DNA from: CAVQCJ01 sp963771835
Lineage (GTDB): Bacteria > Actinomycetota > Actinomycetes > Prado026
NCBI GenBank assembly: GCA_963771835.1
Contig: CAVYVA010000004.1
Location: 124,001 to 188,000, forward strand
DNA: 64,000 nucleotides
Direction of reading: 5' to 3'
The notes under the pieces are model-generated. The model made no database searches. It was given only the letters and a program-made list of their open reading frames with translations, and had not been told where the DNA came from. The position numbers were made by a program, and so were the translations under genes. Shown here in pieces: positions 45,086 through 53,480 of this stretch; the stretch's first letter is position 1; every line of letters begins with the position of its first letter.

Positions 45086-47562
45086 ACGTTCACCGGCTCG
45101 TGCTCTTCGCCGGGCTCCACGATGTCGACGATCTCCGCGGCGCCGGCCTCCATGTCGCGCTCGGACTCGACGCTGACGTGCGGCAGCAGCCGTTCGCAGC
45201 CAGTCGGGCAGCCACCAGTTCGCCTTGCCGAAGATCGTCATCAGCGACGGGATGAGGATCAGCCGGACGACGAACGCGTCCAGCAGCACGGCCGTCGACA
45301 GCGCGACGCCGAACAGCTTGATGATGGCGTCGTTGCCGAGGATGAACGCGCCGAACACGCTGGTCATGATCGCCGCCGCGATCGCGACCACCCGGCCGGA
45401 CCCGGCCAGCCCGCGGCGGACGGCCTTGCGGTTGTCGGCGGTGTTCACCCACTCCTCGTGCATGCGGCTGACCAGGAACACCTGGTAGTCGCAGGACAGC
45501 CCGAACAGGATCGAGAACACCATGACCGGCAGGAACGGGAAGATCGGTCCGGTCGCCTCGCAGGTTGATCAGGTCGGCGAACCAGCCCCACTGGAACACG
45601 GCCACGGTGATGCCCAGCGCCGCGCCCAGCGAGAGCAGGCTGGACAGCGCCCCGGTCGCCGGCCACCAGCAGCGACCGGAACAGGACCACCATGGCCAGG
45701 AAGCCGAGGCCCACCACGATCAGCAGGAACCACGGCAGCGCGTTCTGGAGCACCTGGGTGAAGTCGGCGGTCACCGCCTGGAAGCCGCCGACGTAGGCCT
45801 TGGCCCCGGTGTCGGCGGTGGCCTCCGGGATGACGTCCTCGCGCAGGTGGAACAGCAGGTCGGTCGTCGCCTTGTCCTGCGGAGCCGTCTTGGGGAACAC
45901 CTGGATCGGCGCGACCGTCGCGTCCGCGGCGACCGGGCGCGGCGGCCGCGAGCGCGACCCCCGGGTCGGCGTTCAGCGCGTCCGTCAGCTTCGTCACGGC
46001 CGCCTGGTCGCCGGCCTGCGGCAGCTTGACCGCGAGGTAGAACGGCCCGTTGACGCCGGGTCCGAACCCGTCGGCGGTCAGGTCGTACGCGATCCGCGGC
46101 GAGCTGCCCTTCGGCGCCCCCGAGTCGTCGGAGAAGCCCAGCCGCAGCGACAGCATCGGGATCGCGATCACGAGCATGACCACCAGCGCGAACGCCGCCG
46201 GTCAGCCACGGCCGCTTCTGCAGCCAGTTGCCGTAGCGCGCGAAGGCGTTGGGGCGGTGCGGGTCCGGCGCCTTGCCGCGGTGCACGATCCAGCGCCAGG
46301 CCAGCCCGACCAGGGTGACCGGGAAGCCAGACGACCCAGCCGAGGTACCGCAGGAACCGGCCGACGGCGTGCCGGACGCCGGTCAGGCGCCGCTGCGGGA
46401 TCGCCTCCGCGTCGGTGACCCACGCCATCCGCCCGACGAACGCCCAGGTGCCCAGCAGCGACAGCACGGCGGGCAGCAGCAGCAGCGCCCCGACCATCAC
46501 CATGAAGACCGTGACGGCGGCGGCGACCGCGATGCCGTTGAAGAACGTGATCCGCATGACGAACAGGCCGAGCAGCGCGATGATCACCGTCGCGGCGGCG
46601 AACTGCACCGCTCGACCCGAGGTCCGCACCGACTCGAGCGCGGCGTCGCGCGGCGCACGGCCGTGGATCATCGCCTCGCGGTACCGGTTGATGACGAACA
46701 GCGAGTAGTCGATGCCGACGCCGAGGCCGATCATCGAGGCGAGGATCGGCGCGAACGTCGCGACGTCGAGGAAGCGCGCCACGATCGGCAGCGCGAACGT
46801 GGTCGTGAGCGCGACCGACAGCGCGGCCGAGACGATCGGCAGGAACGCGCCCAGGATCGAGCCGAACGCGAACAGCAGGATGACCAGGGCGACGGTGACG
46901 CCGATGCTCTCCGACGACGGCGGCTCGCCGCCGACGAAGCCGAACACGCCGTTGGCCCCGACCTGCAGGCCGTCCTTGCCGTTCTGCGCCTTGACGAGGT
47001 CCAGCGCCTTGGTCAGCGTCGGAGGTGTCGAGGTCGTTGAAGGTCTTGCCCTCGAACGATGACGGTGCCGTAGGCGACGGTGCCGTCGGGGCTGACGCCG
47101 GCCTGGCCGAAGTGCGCCATCGCGCCCTCGCGCCTGCGGGCGAGCAGCTGCGGCTGCTCGCCCTGGCCCTGCTGGCCGCCGCTCTGGCCGGCCGGCTGCT
47201 GCGGGCATGCCGGTCCCGAGCGGGTCGCCGAACGGGGTGACCACGCAGGCCACGCCCGGCGAGGTGGACAGCTCGGTGAGCAGGGCTGTCATCGTCGGCC
47301 TTCGCCGCCGGCGTCGGTGACCTTGCCGGACTCGGGCTTCCAGACGACCTGGCCGTCGAGGCCGGCGCCGGTGCCGGCCCCGCCGGAAAGGTTGGAGAGC
47401 AGGTCCTGCGCCGTCGTGGACTCGGTGTCGGGCAGCTGGAAGTTGTCGTTGTAGTCGCCGCCGAACCTCGTCCCGAGGATGCCGACCACGATCATGATCC
47501 CGACCCAGGTCAGCAGCGCGTACCACGGGCCGGCGCACGGCCCACTGCGATACCCGGCCCAT
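45082..47562 (-). CDS. MMPL family transporter with about twelve +1 frame errors
   Basis: RND-type exporter; the 12-helix MmpL layout is recovered only by removing single extra bases near 47528, 47308, 47296, 47203, 47057, 47024, 46322, 46200, 45935, 45660, 45560 and 45197. The clean central piece has LVILLFAFGSILGAFLPIV, LASMIGLGVGIDYSLFVINR and FFNGIAVAAAVTVFMVMVGA. The C-terminal half has ITVAVFQWGWFADLIN and FSILFGLSCDYQVFLVSRMH. Corrected length is about 822 aa. ATG 47562 follows GGAAGGTGG and gives GRVSQWAVRRPWYALLTW. Divergent from MarR and probably controlled by it; exports lipids or drugs. Confidence 0.85.
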
Positions 47563-47637
47563 CGGGGACCACCTTCCGGAGCGTCGCGCGGGGCGACTCG
47601 GGGACGTCACGAATTCGGTGTTCTCGACGCTAGACTA

Positions 47638-47661
47638 TGTGTGCGACACAGACAATTGTGT
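47638..47661. promoter_or_regulatory. Candidate MarR operator between MMPL and MarR
   Basis: Two overlapping dyads: TGTGTGCGACACA (47638-47650) and ACACAGACAATTGTGT (47646-47661). TAGACT at 47631-47636 could be a -10 element for the MarR promoter. The location between divergent genes fits autoregulation plus control of MMPL. Confidence 0.55.
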
Positions 47662-47702
47662 TCCGTGCACGTGAACAAACCGTGCCGGCGAAACCGTCAG
47701 AG

Positions 47703-48305
47703 GTGAGGCCCGTGGTGGCGGACCCGGCAGGGCCGGCGGTGACAGGCCTGCCGGACGACCTCGTCGACGCCCTGGGCCGGGGCTTCCGCCGCCTGCGGCA
47801 CGGGATGGTCAAGCCGCCCTTGGCCGCGATCCCGATCCCCTCGCTGGGCCGGCCGGTCGACATCGCCAAGGTGTTCGCCTGCGATGTCGTCGCCGAGCTG
47901 ACCGGGTCGGGCGGCCAGGTCACCGTCAAGGACGTCGCCGCCGCCCTGGAGCTCGAGCAGTCGACGGTCAGCCGGCTGCTCGGAGAGGCCGAGGCCGACG
48001 GCCTGGTCGTCCGGGGCGGGGACCCGGCCGACCGGCGTCGTACGACCGTGTCGCTGACCTTCCTCGGCCGGCAGGTGGTGGCCGACTCGGCGGCGATCCG
48101 ACGGTCCATGATGCGGACGGTGCTGGCCGACTGGGACCGTGCCGACGTCGAGACGCTGGCCCGGCTCATGACCCGGCTGGCCGACGCGATCGGCGGCCGG
48201 CTGGACACCCTGGCCGAGGACACGATGCGGGAGCTCGCGAACCGCCTCGAACCCGACGCCGGTGGCCAGCCGTCCCTCACACCGCCCGGCGGGCCGCTTC
48301 GCTGA
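47703..48305 (+). CDS. MarR family transcriptional regulator
   Basis: A 200-aa winged-helix regulator: VTVKDVAAALELEQSTVSRL is the recognition region, GLVVRGGDPADRRRTTVSLT the wing with the MarR DxRR signature. Long helices form the dimer interface. GTG 47703 is my choice; the frame is open from ATG 47637, which would place the start inside the presumed operator. A short non-conserved tail (LEPDAGGQPSLTPPGG) overlaps the radical-SAM remnant on the other strand. Confidence 0.85.
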   Translation: MRPVVADPAGPAVTGLPDDLVDALGRGFRRLRHGMVKPPLAAIPIPSLGRPVDIAKVFACDVVAELTGSGGQVTVKDVAAALELEQSTVSRLLGEAEADGLVVRGGDPADRRRTTVSLTFLGRQVVADSAAIRRSMMRTVLADWDRADVETLARLMTRLADAIGGRLDTLAEDTMRELANRLEPDAGGQPSLTPPGGPLR

Positions 48306-48475
48306 ACGCGTCCTCGTCGACCGGCTCGCCGGAGGTGGCGTCGACGACCCGCTCGACGTGCTCGTCCTCGAGGGTCACCTCGTCGTCGGGGTCGAGGTGT
48401 GCCGCCGGCGTCGCCAGCCCCAGCGGCGGGAACAGCGAGTACTTCACCGGCCGGAAGAGCGGGCTCGTGGCCTCG
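48277..48475 (-). pseudogene. N-terminal remnant of a B12-binding radical SAM protein
   Basis: Antisense to the MarR tail, a frame reads TSPLFRPVKYSLFPPLGLAT then PAAHLDPDDEVTLEDEHVER, which is the typical N-terminus of actinobacterial cobalamin-binding radical SAM proteins. It then diverges to VDDATSGEPVDEDAFSEAAR and stops at 48277. No start codon is in frame just upstream, and no SAM CxxxCxxC domain follows. So it is either a decayed fragment or a short protein sharing that motif. Confidence 0.5.
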
Positions 48476-48509
48476 ACCGCGACGGGTGGATCCGTGGCAG
48501 CCTTGGGAC

Positions 48510-49740
48510 GTGTCGCCGTCCGAGACCCTGCAGGTCGCCGGCCGCGAGGTGACCGTCACCAACCCGGACCGCGTCGTGTTCCCCGCGGCCGGCCACACGA
48601 AGCTGGACCTGGTCCGCTACTACCTCGCCGTCGCCGACGGTGCGCTGCGCGGCGTCGTCGGCCGCCCGATGATCCTCAAGCGGTTCGTCAAGGGCATCGA
48701 CGAGGAGGCGGTGTTCCAGAAGCGTCCGCCCGCGAAGCGACCGGACTGGGTCGAGGTCGCCGAGCTGCACTACGCGTCCGGGACGTCGGCCGAGGAGGTC
48801 GTGGTCCGGGACGCCGCCGCGCTGGCCTGGGTGGTGAACCTCGGCTGCGTCGACCTCAACCCGCACCCGGTGCAGGCCGAGGACCTCGACCATCCCGACG
48901 AGCTTCGCATCGACCTGGACCCGGTGCCGGGCGTCGAGTGGACGCAGATCGTCGACGTCGCCCTCGTGGTCCGTGACGTGCTCGCCGACCACGGACTCGT
49001 CGGCTGGCCCAAGACGTCCGGGTCCCGCGGGTTCCACATCTACGCGCGCGTCGAGCCGCGGTGGACGTTCCGCGAGCTGCGCCGTGCCGCCGAGACCGTC
49101 GCCCGCGAGGTCGAGCGCCGGGCGCCTGACCTGGCGACCAGCCGATGGTGGAAGGAGGAGCGGCACGGCGTCTTCGTCGACTTCAACCAGAACGCCAAGG
49201 ACCGCACGGTCGCGTCGGCGTACTCGGTGCGGGCGCTGCCCGACGCGAGGGTCTCCACCCCGCTGCGCTGGGACGAGGTGCGCGGCTGCCGGCCCGAGAC
49301 GTACACCGTCGCGCACCGTGCCCGCGCGGTTCGCCGAGCTCGGCGACCCGTGGGCGGGCATGGACGGTACGAGCGGCTCACTGGTCGCACTGCTCGACCT
49401 CGCCGACTCGATGGGCCCTCCGGAGAAACCGCCGAAGGGGACCGGGCGCCGCCAGTCGACGATGCCGCTCATCGAGATCGCGCGGACCAGGACGAAGCCC
49501 GAGGCGCTCGAGGCGCTCGACCGGTGGAAGTCCCGGCACCAGGCGGTCGTCCCGCTGCTCGAGGAGGCCGACGTCCTCGTCGACGGGATGCGGGGCAGCA
49601 GCTCGCTCTGGTACCGCGTGCGCATCAACCTGCAGCACGTGCCCGAGGACGACCGGCCCGCGCAGGAACCGCTGGAGAGCGACTACGACCCCTGGGCCGG
49701 CCGGCAGTGGCCGGGCCGTCCGGGGGCGGCAGGTGGGTAG
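48510..49740 (+). CDS. Stand-alone LigD-type polymerase (AEP) protein, one +1 frame error
   Basis: About 409 aa. It is the NHEJ primase-polymerase domain: TNPDRVVFPAAGHTKLDLVR, MILKRFVKGIDEEAVFQK, LRIDLDPVPGVEW (catalytic DxD), KTSGSRGFHIYARVE and VFVDFNQNAKDRTVASAYSV. An extra G near 49311 separates this from VPARFAELGDPWAGMDGTSG and a C-terminal region (IEIARTRTKPEALEALDRWK ... SDYDPWAGRQWPG) often attached to these enzymes. It should add nucleotides at double-strand breaks. No Ku or ligase is nearby. GTG 48510. Confidence 0.88.
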
Positions 49741-49755
49741 GCCTCAGACTTGATG

Positions 49756-49774
49756 GTTTCTTCATGTGCGAAAC
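49756..49774. promoter_or_regulatory. Possible ArsR operator
   Basis: GTTTC-N9-GAAAC lies 28 nt before the ArsR start, in a locally A/T-rich stretch (TTGATGGTTTCTTCATGTGC). Short arms, so weak support. Confidence 0.3.
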
Positions 49775-49801
49775 TGAGCGGGACCAACAGGAGAGGTGGC
49801 C

Positions 49802-50149
49802 GTGGCGGTCCCGCTGTACCAGGCGAAGGCGGAGTTCTTCCGGACTCTGGGGCATCCGGCGCGCATCCGCGTGCTCGAGCTGCTGAGCGAGCGTGACCAT
49901 GCCGTCCACGAGCTGCTCGAACGCATCGAGATCGAGCCGAGCAACCTGTCCCAGCAGCTGGCCGTGCTCCGACGGGCCGGGCTGATCACTCAGCGCCGGG
50001 AGTTCGGGCAGGTGCTGTACTCGATCAGCGTCCCGGAGGTGCGCGACCTCCTGCTGGCCGCACGGAAGATCCTGCTGGGCATCATCGTGGACCAGGACCA
50101 GCTGAAGTCCCAGCTGCGGTCGGTGCGGCGCGGGCACGGCCCCCGTTGA
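49802..50149 (+). CDS. ArsR family transcriptional regulator
   Basis: A 115-aa winged helix: AEFFRTLGHPARIRVLELLS, EPSNLSQQLAVLRRAGLITQ and REFGQVLYSI. There is no ELCVCDL-type Cys metal site, so it probably does not sense arsenic through that motif. GTG 49802 has AGGAGAG 7 nt upstream; GTG 49796 would be too close. Its stop overlaps the SulP start (TTGA), so the two are coupled and it likely regulates that transporter. This ArsR-SulP pairing is common in actinobacteria. Confidence 0.9.
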   Translation: MAVPLYQAKAEFFRTLGHPARIRVLELLSERDHAVHELLERIEIEPSNLSQQLAVLRRAGLITQRREFGQVLYSISVPEVRDLLLAARKILLGIIVDQDQLKSQLRSVRRGHGPR

Positions 50150-51855
50150 CCGAAGGCCGCACATCGTCGCAAACCAGGATGCGCGCCACCCTCGCTTCGG
50201 GCTGGCGACGCACGGTCGCCCTCCTCCCGCGCCGGGAGGACATCCGGGCCGCTCGCCGGCAGCCTGGTCGCGATGTGCTGGCGGGTGTCACCGTGGCCGT
50301 GGTGGCGCTGCCACTCGCGTTGGCGTTCGGGATCACGTCCGGGCTCGGGGCGCAGGCGGGTCTGGTGACGGCCATCATCGCCGGCGTGCTGGCGGCGGTG
50401 TTCGGCGGGAGCAACCTGCAGGTGAGCGGCCCGACCGGTGCCATGACTGTGGTGCTGGTGCCGATCGTCGCGCAGCACGGCGTCGACGGCGTGCTGGTGG
50501 TGGGGCTGCTCGCCGGGGTGATCCTGATCGGCCTGGCGTACGCCGGCGCCGGTCGCTACATCCGGTACATCCCGCTCCCGGTGGTGGAAGGGTTCACCAT
50601 CGGGATCGCCGTGATCATCGCGCTGCAGCAGGTGCCTGCCGCACTCGGCGTCACCGGTCACGGTGAGAAGGCGCTCGCGGTGTCGGCGGACGCCGTCCGG
50701 CAGTGGCTCGCGGACCCGCAGTGGGCACCGGTCCTGATCGCCGCCGCGGTGGCAGTCCCGATCCTGCTGGCCGCGCGGCTTCGACCCGCGTTGCCGGTCT
50801 CGCTCGCCGCCGTCGCCGTGGCCAGCGTGGTCGTCGCGGTGACCCACCTGTCCGTGGCGACGATCGGCCCGCTGCCGGCCGGCCTGCCGGCACCGTCGAT
50901 ACCGACGATCCCCGCGAACCAGCTCTCCGCGCTCCTGCTTCCGGCGATCGCCGTCGCGGCGCTGGCGGCCTTGGAGAGCCTCCTGTCCGCCACCGTCGCC
51001 GACGCGATGAGCGTCGGCGAGCGCCACGACTCCAACCGGGAGCTGTTCGGGCAGGGCATCGCCAACCTCGCCTCCCCGCTGTTCGGCGGCATACCAGCAA
51101 CAGCCGCGATCGCGCGCACCGCCGTCAACGTGCGCTCCGGAGCCCGCTCGAGGCTTGCCGCCGTCACCCAGTCCCTAGCGCTGCTCGGGGTTATCCTCGC
51201 CGCGTCGCACTGGGTTGCCTCCATCCCCCTGGCTGCACTGGCCGGTGTGCTGATCGCAACCGCGGTGCAGATGATCGAGGTGTCGAGCCTGACGGCGCTC
51301 CTTCGGTCCACCCGCGGTGACGCGGCGGTCCTGGTCATGACCGCCGTCGCCACCGTCGCCTTCGACCTGGTGACGGCCGTCATCCTCGGCCTCGTCGTCG
51401 CCGGCGCGTTCGCGCTCCAGCAGATGTCGCGTGCGGTCAGCCTCGACGAGACCCCGCTCGACCACACGGATCGCAGCGATGAGGAGCGCGCACTGCTGCA
51501 CGAGCACATCGTGGCTTACCGTCTCGACGGGCCGCTGTTCTTCGGCGCTGCGCACCGGTTCCTCCTGGAGCTGTCGGAGGTCAGCGGCGTGCGTGTGGTC
51601 ATCCTGCGCATGTCCCGGATCGCGACGATGGACGCCACCGGCGCCTCCGTCCTCGCCGACACGATCAAGCGCCTCGAAGGGCGCGGCATCACCGTCCTGC
51701 TCTCCGGGATACGCCCGGAGCACACCACCGTGCTCACCCGGCTGGGCGTCTACGACCAGCTGGCGAACGAGCGCCACGTGTTCCCCAGCACCCCCGAAGC
51801 CATCGACCACGCCCGACTGCATGCAACCCGCCACGGTCACCCGCCGGCGCCGTAG
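50146..51855 (+). CDS. SulP family anion transporter with STAS domain
   Basis: A 569-aa protein. The SLC26/SulP signature is VLAGVTVAVVALPLALAFGI then GLGAQAGLVTAIIAGVLAAV and VSGPTGAMTVVL. There are about 10-12 helices, followed by a STAS domain (about 455-560: DGPLFFGAAHRFLLEL, VVILRMSRIATMDATGASVL). The substrate could be sulfate, bicarbonate or another anion. TTG 50146 overlaps the ArsR stop. Confidence 0.92.
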   Translation: MTEGRTSSQTRMRATLASGWRRTVALLPRREDIRAARRQPGRDVLAGVTVAVVALPLALAFGITSGLGAQAGLVTAIIAGVLAAVFGGSNLQVSGPTGAMTVVLVPIVAQHGVDGVLVVGLLAGVILIGLAYAGAGRYIRYIPLPVVEGFTIGIAVIIALQQVPAALGVTGHGEKALAVSADAVRQWLADPQWAPVLIAAAVAVPILLAARLRPALPVSLAAVAVASVVVAVTHLSVATIGPLPAGLPAPSIPTIPANQLSALLLPAIAVAALAALESLLSATVADAMSVGERHDSNRELFGQGIANLASPLFGGIPATAAIARTAVNVRSGARSRLAAVTQSLALLGVILAASHWVASIPLAALAGVLIATAVQMIEVSSLTALLRSTRGDAAVLVMTAVATVAFDLVTAVILGLVVAGAFALQQMSRAVSLDETPLDHTDRSDEERALLHEHIVAYRLDGPLFFGAAHRFLLELSEVSGVRVVILRMSRIATMDATGASVLADTIKRLEGRGITVLLSGIRPEHTTVLTRLGVYDQLANERHVFPSTPEAIDHARLHATRHGHPPAP

Positions 51856-51936
51856 GCGTCGCGGAGAGGGGCTGCCCTCGCTGGTCAGGGGACCAAGGGC
51901 CCTTTCGTCGGCCGCCCGGGTCTGGGACTGTGAGGG

Positions 51937-51964
51937 CCCCCCGCAGGGAGCGAGATGCGGGGGG
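51937..51964 (+). terminator. GC hairpin in the leader of the second DUF2252 gene
   Basis: CCCCCCGCA-N10-TGCGGGGGG, a perfect 9-bp stem, starts 81 nt after the SulP stop and ends 22 nt before the DUF2252 ATG. It may terminate SulP transcription or act as a 5' structure; there is no T-tract. Confidence 0.5.
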
Positions 51965-51986
51965 TTCCCGGCGACAAGGAGCATCG

Positions 51987-53432
51987 ATGAGCGACTCGAC
52001 CGCGCCGACCAGCACGACCGAAACGCCTGCGCGCAAGCTCGCGCACCTCACCGTCGAGCAGCGGGTAGCCCGGGGGAAGGCGGCCCGGAACGAGGTCCCC
52101 CGGGCGAGTCATGCCCGCTGGCAGCCGGCCGCGAACCGGCGGGACCCGGTCTCGTTGCTCGAGGAGCAGGCGCTGACCCGGGTCCCCGAGCTGGTCCCCA
52201 TCCGGTACGGCCGGATGCTGGTCTCGCCGTTCACCTTCTACCGGGGTGCGGCCCTGATCATGGCGTCGGACCTGGCCGCCACCCCCCGCTCGGGCCTGAA
52301 CACCCAGATCTGCGGCGATGCCCACCTGTCGAACTTCGGCGTCTTCGCCTCTCCCGAGCGGCAGCTGATGTTCGACATCAACGACTTCGACGAGACCGCG
52401 CCCGGTCCCTGGGAGTGGGACGTCAAGCGGCTGTCGGCGAGCTTCGAGATCGCCGGGCGCGACCGCGGGTTCGCGCCCGCGGACCGGCGCGCGATCGTGC
52501 TGGCCGGCGTCGCCGAGTACCGGGCCCGCATGCGGCAGGCTGCGCAGATGCGGAACCTGGACGTCTGGTACGCCCACGTCGAGGTCGAGGCGCTGTTCCA
52601 GCAGCTCAAGGCCGGGATCACAGCCAAGGAGCAGGCCAAGGCCAAGGCGAACGTGGCCAAGGCGCGGACCCGGGACAGCATGCAGGCCTTCTCCAAGCTG
52701 ACCCAGCAGGTCGACGGCGAGCGCAGGATCGTCGCGGACCCCCCGCTGGTCGTACCGATCGAGGACGTGGCGCCCGCGGGGTCGGACCGGGACCAGATCG
52801 AGGGGGAGCTGCGCGGCCTGATCCGGTCCTACCGGCGGACCCTGGAGACCGACCGGCGGCACCTGCTGGAGGACTTCGACTACGTCCACGCCGCCCGCAA
52901 GGTGGTCGGCGTCGGGAGCGTCGGCACGCGAGCCTGGATCCTGCTCATGCTCGGCCGGGACGGCCAGGACCCGCTGTTCCTGCAGGCCAAGGAGGCCCAG
53001 GAGTCGGTGCTGGAACGGTTCGTCGGCAAGAGCCGGTACCCCAACCACGGCCAGCGCGTCGTCGCCGGCCAGCGGCTGATGCAGGCGGCCAGCGACATCT
53101 TCCTCGGCTGGCAACGCGTCCCCGGGTTCGACGGGCAGGTCCGCGACTACTACCTCAGGCAGCTGCGCGACTGGAAGGGGTCGGCCGAGGTCGACACCAT
53201 GTCCGCCTCGCTGATGACGCTCTACTCCCGGGTCTGCGGAGCCACGCTGGCGCGCGCCCACGCCCGCTCGGGGGACCGGATCGCCATCGCCGCGTACCTG
53301 GGCGGCGGCGACGCCTTCGACCGGGCCATCGCCGACTTCTCGAGCGCGTACGCCGACCAGAACGAGCTCGACTACCAGGCTCTGGCGGACGCCGTAGACT
53401 CCGGCCGGCTCGTCGCACAGACCGGTCTGTAG
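51987..53432 (+). CDS. DUF2252 family protein (copy 2)
   Basis: A 481-aa protein: RYGRMLVSPFTFYRGAALIM, TQICGDAHLSNFGVFASPER, MFDINDFDETAPGPWEWDVK, KVVGVGSVGTRAWILLMLG, GDRIAIAAYLGGGDAFDRAI. It shares all these blocks with the copy at 43778 but has an insertion of about 45 residues with a Lys/Ala helix (ITAKEQAKAKANVAKARTRD). The GDAHxxNFG and DFDE motifs suggest a kinase-like active site. ATG 51987 follows AAGGA. An MFS gene follows after 48 nt. Confidence 0.9.
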   Translation: MSDSTAPTSTTETPARKLAHLTVEQRVARGKAARNEVPRASHARWQPAANRRDPVSLLEEQALTRVPELVPIRYGRMLVSPFTFYRGAALIMASDLAATPRSGLNTQICGDAHLSNFGVFASPERQLMFDINDFDETAPGPWEWDVKRLSASFEIAGRDRGFAPADRRAIVLAGVAEYRARMRQAAQMRNLDVWYAHVEVEALFQQLKAGITAKEQAKAKANVAKARTRDSMQAFSKLTQQVDGERRIVADPPLVVPIEDVAPAGSDRDQIEGELRGLIRSYRRTLETDRRHLLEDFDYVHAARKVVGVGSVGTRAWILLMLGRDGQDPLFLQAKEAQESVLERFVGKSRYPNHGQRVVAGQRLMQAASDIFLGWQRVPGFDGQVRDYYLRQLRDWKGSAEVDTMSASLMTLYSRVCGATLARAHARSGDRIAIAAYLGGGDAFDRAIADFSSAYADQNELDYQALADAVDSGRLVAQTGL

Positions 53433-53480
53433 ACGGGGCCGTCGAACCACCACCCTCCGACCAGGCTGGATGAGGTCCCG

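Noticed and set aside
45082..47562. Programmed frameshifting or a split MMPL operon
   Set aside because: Twelve breaks at unrelated sequences with no shared slippery motif, and each small frame lacks start signals. Insertion errors explain all of them.
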